Assembly (NCBI GenBank): GCA_002279765.1
Contig: NCCR01000073.1
Location: forward strand, 1-42,695
Source: Verrucomicrobia bacterium 12-59-8
Lineage (GTDB): Bacteria > Verrucomicrobiota > Verrucomicrobiae > Verrucomicrobiales > Verrucomicrobiaceae
DNA: 42,695 nucleotides
Direction of reading: 5' to 3'
Positions 9,015-17,336 of the stretch are shown piece after piece. Within the stretch, counting starts at the first letter, position 1; the number at the start of each line of letters is the position of its first letter. The position numbers were made by a program, and so were the translations under genes. The notes beneath the pieces were generated by a model. That model did not search any database. It saw only the letters and a list, made by a program, of their open reading frames with translations, and was not told the DNA's origin.

Positions 9015-9680
9015 ATGAAATTGCTCCTGCCCCTTGTTTTGCTCTCAACACTCGCCTCCTGCACAAGCACGAAGAATCTGGTGAACAATCCGCGTCCTTC
9101 CTCCGTGCTGCCTTGCCGGGCTGCGGGATACGCGAACCAAGGGCTCGGCTATGTGAGCCAGGGCGTCGGCCAGGCGGGCACCAGCACGATGGACATCGTC
9201 GATGACAGCTCCAATTTCGGCGGCAAGGTGGCAGATCGCCAGGCACGGGATTACACCAACATCGGCATGGATGCCGTGTATCGCTCTGATGACATCGCTT
9301 TCCGTGAAACCAACCGCTACACCGACTACGCCATGGACACGGTGGATGACACCGCTGGATTCGGTGCCCGGGCGATCCGCCGCTGGCCCGGGGTTGCAAC
9401 GGGAGTCATGCAGCGTGGCATGGTCGCGACCAAGAAAGTGTACCAGAGCACGCTCTACACCTACGGCGAGACCGTCAGCCGCGGCTTCTTTGGAACCGTT
9501 GACATCTTCACTCCGCCGGAGCCTAAGTCCTACATGGTGGGCAGTCTGAATGATCTTAACGGCGGATACCTCCTGCCTGGCTCTGGCTACCATTGCCGTC
9601 TGCCACAGCTGCCGGTGGAGCCAGAACAGGAAATGACTGCGGACAAAAATCCGAAGAATCCGGTCACGGCTTCCAAGTAA
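9015..9680 (+). CDS. Putative lipoprotein, function unknown
   Basis: A 221-aa secreted protein. The start at 9015 gives a lipoprotein signal (MKLLLPLVLLSTLASC) with Cys at residue 16 in an L-A-S-C lipobox; the upstream in-frame extension is not signal-like. The body is rich in Tyr, Asp and Gly, with loosely repeated phrases (YANQGLGYVSQGVGQAG, DRQARDYTNIGMDAVYRSDD, RETNRYTDYAMDTVDDTAGFGAR). These suggest three or four degenerate repeats of about 30 residues. No catalytic motif is visible. It is divergent from the DUF1549/1553 gene and is followed by a strong intrinsic terminator, so it is probably a single-gene transcript. Confidence 0.8.
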   Translation: MKLLLPLVLLSTLASCTSTKNLVNNPRPSSVLPCRAAGYANQGLGYVSQGVGQAGTSTMDIVDDSSNFGGKVADRQARDYTNIGMDAVYRSDDIAFRETNRYTDYAMDTVDDTAGFGARAIRRWPGVATGVMQRGMVATKKVYQSTLYTYGETVSRGFFGTVDIFTPPEPKSYMVGSLNDLNGGYLLPGSGYHCRLPQLPVEPEQEMTADKNPKNPVTASK

Positions 9681-9697
9681 CTTCATCTGATTTTCCC

Positions 9698-9736
9698 ACG
9701 GGAGCGACTGCAAGGTCGCTCCCGTTTTTGTTTTTC
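9698..9736 (+). terminator. Rho-independent terminator
   Basis: An 11-bp perfect stem (ACGGGAGCGAC at 9698-9708 pairing with 9715-9725) with a 6-nt loop is followed by TTTTTGTTTTTC. It ends the lipoprotein transcript. The HAD gene starts only 7 bp after it, so that gene needs its own promoter within the same short interval or is expressed by read-through. Confidence 0.9.
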
Positions 9737-9742
9737 GGCCCC

Positions 9743-10438
9743 ATGCCATTGCAAACGTTGCTTTTTGATGCGGCCGGCACCCTGATCCGGCCAGCAGAAG
9801 CGGTGGGTAAGACGTATGCACTGCATGCCCTGCGGCAGGGCCTTGTGGCGGAGCCGGAGGCCATCATGCAGGCCTTTCGCGTGGCCTGGCAGGAGACGCC
9901 GCCACCGCTGTACCCGGCGGGCCAGACACCCGCAGATGATGACCGTGGCTGGTGGCGGGCGCTTGTGGGAGATGTGTTTGGCCGGGTCCTGGGAGCACCG
10001 CTGGCGGAACGCACGCTGGAGGCGCTGTTCAGCGGGCTCTACCTGCACTACGCCCAGCCGCAGGCCTGGAACGTGTTTGATGACGTGGTGCCCGCGCTGG
10101 AGGACCTCTCACGTGATCACCGGCTGCTGGTGCTGTCGAATTTCGACCGTCGGCTGCACAGCATCCTGGCCGGGCATGATCTGCTGCGCTTTTTTGCGCA
10201 GGTCATCATCTCCAGCGAGGTGGGGGCGGCCAAACCGAACCCGCGCATGTTTCAGGCCGCGCTGGCCGCCGCAGGCTGCCTGCCGCAGGAGGCGCTGCAC
10301 ATTGGCGATGACGCAAAATGTGATCTGGCCGGGGCACAAAGCTGCGAAATCCATGCTTTTCACGTGAAACGACCGGAGAGCGGCCTCGGCGTGCTGGTGC
10401 AGAAAGTCCGCGCCGGGGCATATTCCGGCTTGCACTGA
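9743..10438 (+). CDS. HAD-IA family hydrolase, DREG-2/HDHD3-like
   Basis: A 231-aa HAD phosphatase-like protein. Motif I is DAAGTL near residue 9: the nucleophile Asp is present but the usual second Asp is Ala, which is characteristic of the DREG-2/HDHD3 branch. Motif II is LVLSNFD, motif III the Lys in GAAKPNPRMF, and motif IV HIGDDAKCDLAGA. A helical cap lies between motifs I and II. The start at 9743 is chosen because MPLQTLLFDAAGT begins the Rossmann strand; the longer frame runs back through the preceding terminator. The substrate is unknown, and loss of the general-acid Asp leaves catalytic competence open. Confidence 0.88.
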   Translation: MPLQTLLFDAAGTLIRPAEAVGKTYALHALRQGLVAEPEAIMQAFRVAWQETPPPLYPAGQTPADDDRGWWRALVGDVFGRVLGAPLAERTLEALFSGLYLHYAQPQAWNVFDDVVPALEDLSRDHRLLVLSNFDRRLHSILAGHDLLRFFAQVIISSEVGAAKPNPRMFQAALAAAGCLPQEALHIGDDAKCDLAGAQSCEIHAFHVKRPESGLGVLVQKVRAGAYSGLH

Positions 10439-10481
10439 GCGGACTTATGAATACATACCCGCCCCCCAATTTTCGGGAAAT

Positions 10482-10556
10482 GCGCAGGTAGCTCAGCGGT
10501 AGAGCAGTTGGCTTTTAACCAATTGGTCGAGGGTTCGATCCCCTCCCTGCGTACCA
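10482..10556 (+). tRNA. tRNA-Lys (anticodon TTT)
   Basis: A full cloverleaf can be folded by eye: acceptor GCGCAGG pairing with CCTGCGT, D-arm GCTC/GAGC, anticodon stem GTTGG/CCAAT around the loop CTTTTAA (anticodon 10514-10516), T-arm GAGGG/CCCTC with loop TTCGATC, and an encoded CCA at 10554-10556. It stands alone between a HAD gene and a PQQ protein. No integrase gene or attachment-site duplication is visible nearby. Confidence 0.97.
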
Positions 10557-10616
10557 TTCACCACAACGAGGTGAACGGTGAAACTTCAGGCCCGATGAGG
10601 CCGTTAACGGCTGCGC

Positions 10617-12176
10617 ATGAAATACGCTATCGCCGCTGCGCACGTCTTGTTGTTCGTCTCCACCGCTTGGGCCGGTGACTGGAATCAATGGCGTGGGCCG
10701 GATCGCAACGGGGTTTCGCAGGATACGAGTCCGATCGCGGATGCTTTTCCAACGGAGGGGCTGAAAAAAGTCTGGGAGAGCGAGTTCATCCCGAGCAACG
10801 AGTATGGCGGTCATGGCAGCCCGGTGGTCAGCGGGGAAAAAGTGTTTATCAGCGTGGTGTGGCATGAGCGTGTGCCGTCTGAAACACGCGAGATCGACAC
10901 CGAGGTGATGCAGTCGCTGAACTATCGCGGCACCTCGCCGGAACTCGCGAAGAAGCTGGAGGAAACCCGCCTCAATCTGCCCGCGCTGCGTGGCGCGAAG
11001 TTTGATGAATGGGCCACGCAATGGCGCAAGGACAACCTCAACGAGAAAGAGGAGATCAACATCGGCTCCTGGGTGGCCAGCCGGTTCAAGGCTGGCAAAA
11101 ATGCCATCGCTCTGGAGTGGCTCGACAAGATGAACGGCCGTCAGGGCAAGCCGTTTGCCAGTGCGGCGGTGTTCAGCCAGTGGCTGGATGACGAAGGTTT
11201 CCCGCCGGAGGTGAAGGAGAAGATGATCGCCCTGGTGCCGAACACGGTGAAGACCGCGCAAGACGTGATCCTCTGCCTGGATCTCGCCACGGGGAAGCAG
11301 ATCTGGAAATACTCACAGCCCGGCAAGCCGAGCGGCCGCCAGTCCTCCAGTACCTGCGCCGTGGTGGATGGCAAAGTCTATGCCGCTTGCAGTTCGGAAC
11401 TGCTCTGCGTGAACGAGGCGGATGGCAAACTCGTCTGGTCGGCACCGCTTTCCGCCAAGGGGCCTGCGGCATCTCCGCTCGTCATGGGGGATTGCGTGTA
11501 CATGGCCACCGGCGTGACCTGCGCCTTTTCGAAGGCCGATGGCAAGCTGCTGTGGGAGCAGAAGGAAGCCAAAGGATTGATCGCCAGTCCCACGTGGTGG
11601 GCACCGACGAGCGGTAAGCCCGTGCTCGTCATCAATGGCAACAACGCGCTGTATGGTCTCGATCCTGAAACTGGCAGCGTGAAGTGGAAGGTCGAAGGCG
11701 GCAGCCAAAGCACGCCAGTGACCAGCGGCGACTGGCTGGTGCTCTACAGCGGCACCGAAGGCGTGGGCCTGCGGGCCTACAAAATGCAGGCGGACGGCAC
11801 GCCGAAAACGGCGTGGTCCCATTTCTGGGTGACCCGGCGTTACACGGGCAGCCCGATCATTTACGAAGGCAGCGTGTATCACTGCTGCGGCGAGAAGCAC
11901 CAGTGCATCGACCTTGAAACGGGTGTGGTGAAATGGGTGGTGAACGAGGTGAACAGCACCATCACCTCCCCGCTGCTCGCGGATGGCAAGCTGCTGGTGT
12001 ATGAAAACAACGGTACGCATGTGCGCATGGTGAAGGCGACCAACGCCGCCTACGAGCAGCTGGGCCGTGCCAAGACGGACGCCATGGGCTGCTCTTCCCC
12101 CGCGATTGCCAATGGCAGGCTGATCGTGAGGCAGAAGGACAAGCTGGTGTGCTTTGACCTGCGGCCGGTGAAGTGA
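10617..12176 (+). CDS. Secreted PQQ-like beta-propeller repeat protein
   Basis: A 519-aa protein with a signal peptide (MKYAIAAAHVLLFVSTAWAG) and the typical start of the mature chain, DWNQWRGPDRNGVS. Repeats of the PQQ-quinoprotein/WD40-like type recur through the chain, for example LDLATGKQIWKYSQPGKPSG, NEADGKLVWSAPLSAKGP, LDPETGSVKWKVEGGSQ and IDLETGVVKWVVNEV. A helical insertion (about residues 85-205, rich in Lys and Glu) interrupts the propeller after the first blade and is unusual for the fold. No catalytic site is recognisable. Such periplasmic propellers are numerous in Verrucomicrobia and their roles are mostly unknown. The gene converges on ygfZ with 6 bp between the stops. Confidence 0.9.
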   Translation: MKYAIAAAHVLLFVSTAWAGDWNQWRGPDRNGVSQDTSPIADAFPTEGLKKVWESEFIPSNEYGGHGSPVVSGEKVFISVVWHERVPSETREIDTEVMQSLNYRGTSPELAKKLEETRLNLPALRGAKFDEWATQWRKDNLNEKEEINIGSWVASRFKAGKNAIALEWLDKMNGRQGKPFASAAVFSQWLDDEGFPPEVKEKMIALVPNTVKTAQDVILCLDLATGKQIWKYSQPGKPSGRQSSSTCAVVDGKVYAACSSELLCVNEADGKLVWSAPLSAKGPAASPLVMGDCVYMATGVTCAFSKADGKLLWEQKEAKGLIASPTWWAPTSGKPVLVINGNNALYGLDPETGSVKWKVEGGSQSTPVTSGDWLVLYSGTEGVGLRAYKMQADGTPKTAWSHFWVTRRYTGSPIIYEGSVYHCCGEKHQCIDLETGVVKWVVNEVNSTITSPLLADGKLLVYENNGTHVRMVKATNAAYEQLGRAKTDAMGCSSPAIANGRLIVRQKDKLVCFDLRPVK

Positions 12177-12182
12177 GATGGC

Positions 12183-13049
12183 TTAGCGCAGGCGCAGCGG
12201 CAGACCGGCGTTGCCGCCGATCCGCAGGCCTTGCTGGGCGGTGCCCTGGCGGACCATGGCCAAGCCGATGGTCAGGCCTGTGGCGGGATGCTGCGTGACG
12301 CTGGTGACTTTACCGAGGGCCTTCTCATGCCAGAGTTCGTCTCCGGCATTTACCACCACGTCGGATTCGAAGGCGATCATCTCACGCGGCATCTTGCTGG
12401 TCGTTTTAATTCGGGAGAGCACCTCCTGGCCGATGTAGCAGCCTTTGGAGAAATCCATGGCCTTGTTTTCGAGGCCAGCTTCGGGTGGAAAGGTCTCGGC
12501 GTTCAGTTCGTGCGGCCAGCGTGGGATTTTCTGCAGGATGCGCCAGGTATCGAGATCGGCGTCACTCAGCAGGGGAAGTGAATCGAAGGTGGGAGCATTG
12601 GCCGATGCGGGCAGCCAGAGATCGAGGCCCTCTACGCCATAGCGTGCGGAACGCAGGAGGTGATGCGGGCTCTCCATGCCGGCAGGCGTGCCTGCACCAC
12701 CCCAGAAATGCCAGAGCTGCCAGTCCTCGGTGACGTCGGTCAGCTCCACGTCATCGGCCACAATGTAGCGCTCCAGGCGCATGCCCAGCGGCTCGCGGAG
12801 GTCGGGTTCGGCATCCAGCAGCAGGGCATCGTCCCGTGCATGGACCCGCACATCTGCGGCGATGCGGCCTTTCACATCTGTCACACAGGCGTAGAGCGTT
12901 TCATCGGCTTTGACCCGGCGCACGTCGTTGGTGACCTGGCCGTTCAGGTAGCGCACGCGGTCGGCGCCGGTGAGCCGGAACTTGGCGCGTGACGAAAGAT
13001 TCACGGCGGCTCCGTGGGCGGTGATTTGTTGGAACAACTCGGCGGTCAT
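12183..13049 (-). CDS. ygfZ: YgfZ/GcvT-domain folate-binding protein (Fe-S cluster and tRNA modification)
   Basis: A 288-aa protein related to the T-protein of glycine cleavage. The diagnostic YgfZ signature K-G-C-Y-I-G-Q-E is present (FSKGCYIGQEVLSRI), with the conserved cysteine. The N-terminal GcvT-like part shows FRLTGADRVRYLNGQVTNDV and a DVKGRIAADVRV segment. YgfZ proteins are folate-dependent factors that support Fe-S enzymes such as MiaB. The gene is divergent from the channel gene, with their starts about 100 bp apart. Confidence 0.92.
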   Translation of the reverse strand: MTAELFQQITAHGAAVNLSSRAKFRLTGADRVRYLNGQVTNDVRRVKADETLYACVTDVKGRIAADVRVHARDDALLLDAEPDLREPLGMRLERYIVADDVELTDVTEDWQLWHFWGGAGTPAGMESPHHLLRSARYGVEGLDLWLPASANAPTFDSLPLLSDADLDTWRILQKIPRWPHELNAETFPPEAGLENKAMDFSKGCYIGQEVLSRIKTTSKMPREMIAFESDVVVNAGDELWHEKALGKVTSVTQHPATGLTIGLAMVRQGTAQQGLRIGGNAGLPLRLR

Positions 13050-13147
13050 GCCTCATGAATGGACAGACGGCGCGGCGCCGCAAGCTGGCAAAGCCGAGGG
13101 ATTGCATTGACTGGACTCCGGGAGACGGCAGTGTCGGCGCACTTCTC

Positions 13148-14248
13148 ATGCGTACTCTTCTCCTGCTCCTTGCTACTGTTTCATTGATCAGTCTTGCTTC
13201 TGAGGCGGCGGCACAGGCTCCGGCGGCGGTACCAGCGAGCGGAAAGGTCCGCATCGTCACCCGCAACCTGGAACCGTTCTCCTTTGAGAAAGATGGTCGG
13301 CGACTCGGTTATGCGGCTGAGCTGTGGGACCAGCTGGCACGTGAGACGAAGCTGGATTACGAAGTCCAGGTGGTCAGCAGTGCGCAGGAAGTCATCGACG
13401 CGCTGAAGAACAAAACGGCGGATGTGGGCGTGGGGGCCATCAGCGTCACGGCCAAGCGCGAGGAGGTCATCGATTTCACACAGCCCTTTTATGAATCCGG
13501 TCTGCAGGTGCTCGTGTCCGGCTCCAGCGGCAGTTTTGCCGACAACATTCTCTCGCTCGTCAGAAATCTCTTCAACATCGAACTGATTGGAGCTTTTGCC
13601 CTGCTCATGGTGACGATGTTCATCATCTCGCATCTCGTCTGGCGTTTTGAGCATCCGGTCAACGGCGACATGTGGCCGGAAGACTACAAGAAAGGCATGT
13701 GGGAGTCCTTCTGGTGGACGATCAGCACGCTGCTCGTCGGCGGTGCGGACAACAAAGGTCCGGTGGGCGTGGGTGGGCGCATCATCGCCATCGTCTGGAT
13801 GCTGCTGAGCATCGTGCTGGTATCGCTGCTCACGGCTTCCTTCACGACCACCCTCACCATCAACACCCTCAGGGGCGACATCAACGGTCCCGGCGATCTA
13901 CCCGGCCGCAAAGTGGCCACCGTCAAAGGCAGTACTGCGGAAACCTGGCTCAATGCCAAAGGTGCCAGGGTGGTGCCGTTTGCCACCGTCACCGAATGCG
14001 TCCTCGCTCTCAAGAGCAGCGATGTGAACGCCGTGGTGTACGATGCCCCCGTGCTGCAATATGAGGCTGGAAAACTGAATGACGAAAAGCTGCAGATGGT
14101 GGGTCCGGTCTTTGAGCGGCAGAACTACGCCTTCGCCCTTCAGCAGGACAGCACGCTGCGCGAGAGCCTGAACCTGGGCCTGCTGAAACTGACCGAGCAG
14201 GGCGTGGGCAATGAACTGCGGAAGAAGTACTTCGGCGAAGATCAATAA
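13148..14248 (+). CDS. Glutamate-receptor-like ion channel (periplasmic-binding domain plus pore)
   Basis: A 366-aa protein with the GluR0-type arrangement. A signal peptide (residues 1-22) is followed by the first half of a type-3 solute-binding domain (33-125, with the ligand-site phrase TAKREEVIDFTQPFYESG). Next come membrane helix M1 (144-165), a re-entrant pore loop (about 184-205), helix M2 (209-234) ending in SLLTASFTTTLTI, which resembles the SYTANLAAF gate of eukaryotic receptors, and the second half of the binding domain (245-360, VVYDAPVLQY). The filter reads TLLVGGAD where potassium-selective relatives have TVGYGD. The start at 13148 gives the signal peptide; the frame upstream is not protein-like. 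Ligand and ion are unknown; an amino acid ligand is the family expectation. Confidence 0.85.
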   Translation: MRTLLLLLATVSLISLASEAAAQAPAAVPASGKVRIVTRNLEPFSFEKDGRRLGYAAELWDQLARETKLDYEVQVVSSAQEVIDALKNKTADVGVGAISVTAKREEVIDFTQPFYESGLQVLVSGSSGSFADNILSLVRNLFNIELIGAFALLMVTMFIISHLVWRFEHPVNGDMWPEDYKKGMWESFWWTISTLLVGGADNKGPVGVGGRIIAIVWMLLSIVLVSLLTASFTTTLTINTLRGDINGPGDLPGRKVATVKGSTAETWLNAKGARVVPFATVTECVLALKSSDVNAVVYDAPVLQYEAGKLNDEKLQMVGPVFERQNYAFALQQDSTLRESLNLGLLKLTEQGVGNELRKKYFGEDQ

Positions 14249-14271
14249 GCGCTCGGCATTCAGCTCTGGTC

Positions 14272-14958
14272 ATGCCCTTCGCACCCATTTCATCTCCCGG
14301 CATCCTTGCCACCATTGTGGCGGTGTTTCGGCAGAACCGTGTGCCATGCCTCGTGCTGAATGCGTTCGCCGTGGCCCTGGTGGTCAGCTACTACCAGGTG
14401 CCGGCACTGGCGGGTTTTTGGGAGTCGCTGGGTGCGTTCAAGACGCACTGGTCCTTCGCCTTCTCCTGTGTTTCCACCATGTTCGCTGCGGCGCTCATGC
14501 CCACCGGCATTCAGCGGATCATGGGCACGCTGCCGAAGGAGGGCGGTGGGAAACGTCTGCTGCTGCTCATGCTCTTCTGGGGCTATCGCGGCATGGAGAT
14601 TGATCTGTTCTATCGCTTCCAGACCTGGTTGTTTGGGGATGGGCATGATGCTGGCACGCTGGTGAAAAAGGTGCTGGTGGATCAGGTCATCATGAGCCCC
14701 GTCTGGTTCGTGCCCACCTACGTCATCGCCCTGCGCTGGGTGGATATGGGCGGCTCATGGAAACGCACGCGCCCGACCTTGAATCGTGAATTTTGGACGC
14801 GCACCTGCCCCACGGTGCTCATCACGAACTGGTTGGTGTGGATTCCTGCGCTGGCGCTTGTTTACAGCTTGCCGGCTGCGCTGCAATTCCCGCTGTTTTC
14901 CGTCGTCATGTGCTTCTTTATCTTGGTGGTGACGGTGATGACGCAGCGGAAGGAATGA
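14272..14958 (+). CDS. Putative Mpv17/PMP22-like membrane protein
   Basis: A 228-aa integral membrane protein with about four hydrophobic segments. The C-terminal half matches the Mpv17/PMP22 pattern: KKVLVDQVIMSP (family: LDQ...P), a wide basic loop with W, then VLITNWLVWIPALALVYSLP (family: ITN..LWP...L.NF..VP) and a final helix. The N-terminal half (LMPTGIQRIMG, WGYRGMEIDLFYRFQTWLFG) also fits the family layout. Eukaryotic relatives form small pores in mitochondrial or peroxisomal membranes; the bacterial function is unknown. It starts 23 bp after the channel gene and probably shares its transcript. The assignment was made by eye. Confidence 0.55.
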   Translation: MPFAPISSPGILATIVAVFRQNRVPCLVLNAFAVALVVSYYQVPALAGFWESLGAFKTHWSFAFSCVSTMFAAALMPTGIQRIMGTLPKEGGGKRLLLLMLFWGYRGMEIDLFYRFQTWLFGDGHDAGTLVKKVLVDQVIMSPVWFVPTYVIALRWVDMGGSWKRTRPTLNREFWTRTCPTVLITNWLVWIPALALVYSLPAALQFPLFSVVMCFFILVVTVMTQRKE

Positions 14959-15051
14959 CGCTGCGGCTCTGTGCAGTGGAGTTGTCCTGTAGAGATCCTG
15001 GAGAAACGAAAGCGTTGCGACAATTGGCGCATGGCTTATCATCTCAGCATC

Positions 15052-15273
15052 ATGAGCCGAACAGTACAACTTACGGTGCCGATGCCGACCAAGCTGGCCA
15101 AGCTTCGTTTCCCGAAGGCGCTGGATGCACGGCTGCAGTTCTTGCTCGATGAACAAGGCCGCAATGGCCGGCTCTCCGCTGGTGAAAAGAAGGAGGCTGA
15201 GGGGCTGGTGCAGATGGCCACGACCTTGTCGATCCTGAAACTCGGAGCACAGGTCAAAACGCTGAAGGATTGA
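15052..15273 (+). CDS. Small conserved hypothetical protein upstream of HNH nuclease
   Basis: A 73-aa basic, mostly helical protein (LRFPKALDARLQFLLDEQ, then LSAGEKKEAEGLVQMATTLS). Proteins of this style often lie directly before HNH nuclease genes in cyanobacteria and Verrucomicrobia. It ends 4 bp before the HNH start, so the pair is almost certainly co-translated. The ATG at 15052 is preferred because the residues upstream are not protein-like. No DNA-binding motif is evident. An accessory or antitoxin-like role is conjecture. Confidence 0.65.
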   Translation: MSRTVQLTVPMPTKLAKLRFPKALDARLQFLLDEQGRNGRLSAGEKKEAEGLVQMATTLSILKLGAQVKTLKD

Positions 15274-15277
15274 GCGA

Positions 15278-15697
15278 ATGGCCGTCCCTGCCAGCCTGCG
15301 CAAGCGTGTGGCCCGCAGGGCAAAGCACCGCTGTGAATACTGCGGGCTGTCGCAGATCGGTCAGGCTGCCACGTTTCATATTGATCATGTGGTGCCGCAA
15401 GTGGCGGGGGGCGAGTCCAGCATGGACAACCTCGCGCTGGCCTGCATCCACTGTTCATTGCGCAAAGGAGCACGGCAGAATGCCCGAGATCCCCAAAGTG
15501 GACGCACGACACGACTGTTTCATCCCCGTGAGGATTCCTGGAATCATCACTTTCGATGGGTGGCATACCGCTTGAACGGCATCACCGCCATCGGCAGGGC
15601 TACTGTCGAGGCGCTAAATTTGAATAGCTCCGAACATCAGATCATTCGCACATTCGAAAAGAGACTGCGGAGACATCCGCCGCCAGGGCACTTGTGA
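15278..15697 (+). CDS. HNH endonuclease
   Basis: A 139-aa HNH protein. The first zinc-knuckle pair CEYCG, the HIDHVVPQVAGGESSMDNLALAC core (H, N and H residues present) and the second CxxC-like pair CIHCSLRKGA are all intact. The C-terminal part (DSWNHHFRW, ITAIGRATVEALNLNS) is the usual tail of stand-alone HNH proteins that sit beside a small partner gene. It probably cleaves DNA; the target and role (homing, defence or repair) cannot be inferred from sequence. Confidence 0.88.
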   Translation: MAVPASLRKRVARRAKHRCEYCGLSQIGQAATFHIDHVVPQVAGGESSMDNLALACIHCSLRKGARQNARDPQSGRTTRLFHPREDSWNHHFRWVAYRLNGITAIGRATVEALNLNSSEHQIIRTFEKRLRRHPPPGHL

Positions 15698-15712
15698 ACC
15701 GGTCGCAGCCCG

Positions 15713-17258
15713 CTACTTCCAAAACTTCTCCACCGCCGCGACGAGGCCGGGGATGCTGTTTTCTTTGGCTTCGACATCGACTTTGAGGCCGCGGGCTTTG
15801 ATGGCGGCGCTGGTGACGGGGCCGATGCTGGCGATCTTGATGCCTTCGGGAAGGGCGACTTTGAGATTGAGGAAGTGCTCAACGGTGGAGGCGCTGGTGA
15901 AGGTGATCATGTCGGCACCTTCTTCTTTGAGGCGGGCGAGGGCTTCGAGGTTGTCCTCGGTCTCGGCGATGGTGCGATAGCTCGGCGATGGTGCGATAGG
16001 CCTCGCACTCATCGACGATGGCTCCCATGCCGCTGAGTTCGTTGGCGATGACTTCGCGCGCTTCCTGGGCGCGGACCCAGAGCACCTTCACGTTGTCCAT
16101 GTCCTGGTGGTCCTTGAAGGCTTTGACGAGGCCTTCGGCGACGTAGTGCTTTTTGTCGGGCATCAGATCCACGGCGAGGTGGCGGGCCTTGACCTTTTCG
16201 GCGGTACCGGGTCCGATGCAGGCAATGCGCACGCCGCCGATGCTGCGGGCGTCGTTGTAGAGCTTGTCGAACATGGTGAAGAAGGCGTCCACGCCGTTCG
16301 GGCTGGTGAAGATGATCCAGTCGTAGGTGTGGCAGTCCTGCACGAGTTCGCCGAAGGAAAGCTGGTCTTCCACGGGGGCGATGCGGATGGTGGGCATTTC
16401 GATGACGTTGGCACCGAGCACGCCGAGCTGCTTGCTCAGCACGCTGGCCTGTGCGCGGGTGCGGGTAACGACGATCCTCTTGCCAAACAGCGGGCGGTCT
16501 TCAAACCAGTTCAACTGCGGGCGCTCGGTGACGACGTCTCCGACGATGGCAACGGCGGGAGCTTTGAAGCCTGCTGCCTTCACCTTGGCGGCGATGTCGC
16601 TGAGCGTGCCGACGAGCGTCTGCTGGTGGCTGTGCGTGGCCCAGCGCACGAGGGCGACGGGTGTTTCAGGCTTGGCGCCGTGCTTCAAGAATTCGCGGGT
16701 GATTTCCTCAATGCGCTCCACGCCCATGAGGAAAACCTTGGTGCCGTCTGCCTGCGCGAGTTTGGCGTAGTTGAGCGAGGTATCGGGCTTAGTGGGGTCT
16801 TCGTGGCCGGTGAAGATGGTGAGTTGCGACGCATGCGAACGATGCGTGACCGGAATGCCTGCGTAAGCCGGGCCGGCGATGGCGGAGGTGATGCCGGGGA
16901 CGATTTCAAACTTCACGCCGGCTTCGTAGAGCTCGGCGGCTTCCTCGGCACCACGGCCAAAGAGCACGGGATCTCCGCCCTTCAGGCGCGTGACGATCTT
17001 GCCCTCGGTGGTGAGCTTGACGATGAGCTTGTTGATTTCATCCTGCGACAGCGTGTGGTCGCCCGCTTTTTTGCCGACGTAGATGCTGGCCGCGCCGTCC
17101 TTGGCGTAGCGCAGGTGCTCAGGGTTGCAGAGGTAGTCGTAAACGAGCACGTCAGCGGCCTCGATGCATTCCTTGCCCTTGAGCGTGAGAAGTCCGGGGT
17201 CGCCGGGACCGGCGCCGACGAGGTAACAGATGCCAGGGGTGGTTTTCTTGGTGGCCAT
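15713..17258 (-). pseudogene. cobA-hemD: Uroporphyrinogen-III C-methyltransferase/uroporphyrinogen-III synthase fusion, frameshifted in the HemD half
   Basis: The N-terminal 250 or so residues are a CobA/SUMT methyltransferase: VGAGPGDPGLLTLKG, the RLKGGDPVLFGRG SAM loop, and VPGITSAIAGPAYAGIPVTHR. Then follows HemD: KRIVVTRTRAQASVLSKQL, DWIIFTSPNGVDAFF, IACIGPGTAEKV. The reading frame is lost after ECEAYRTIAE and resumes as TEDNLEALARLKEEGADM with TFTSASTVEHFL. The break coincides with an exact 19-bp tandem duplication; removing one copy gives a clean 508-codon fusion. The fusion would convert hydroxymethylbilane to uroporphyrinogen III and on to precorrin-2, feeding siroheme or cobalamin synthesis. 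The start at 17258 (MATKKTTPG) is preferred over 17279. The disruption could be an assembly error, because the product should be important. Confidence 0.9.
15962..15999. repeat. Perfect 19-bp tandem duplication inside hemD half
   Basis: CTCGGCGATGGTGCGATAG occurs twice head to tail (15962-15980 and 15981-15999) with no mismatch. The length is not a multiple of three and shifts the HemD frame. The peptide YRTIAE is encoded on each side of the junction, which confirms that one copy is extra. Confidence 0.95.
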
Positions 17259-17336
17259 GATGGGAAAGGGGGCGTACAAGGTGTCGAAACCACGGCGTAC
17301 CGCAAGGATGGATGACGGTTTCGCTTTTACTGATCG

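Noticed and set aside
10482..10556. tRNA-Lys as an integration site
   Set aside because: No integrase gene and no duplicated 3' tRNA segment seen in the window.
10360..10557. Minus-strand open frame over the tRNA (starts MVRREGIEPSTNWLK)
   Set aside because: A well-known type of spurious protein read from the complement of tRNA genes.
10557..10575. Hairpin after tRNA-Lys as terminator
   Set aside because: Only a 6-bp stem with no T-tract.
16107..17315. Long plus-strand open frame (402 aa)
   Set aside because: Antisense shadow of the CobA-HemD fusion; composition is Gly/Val/Asp-rich as expected for such shadows.
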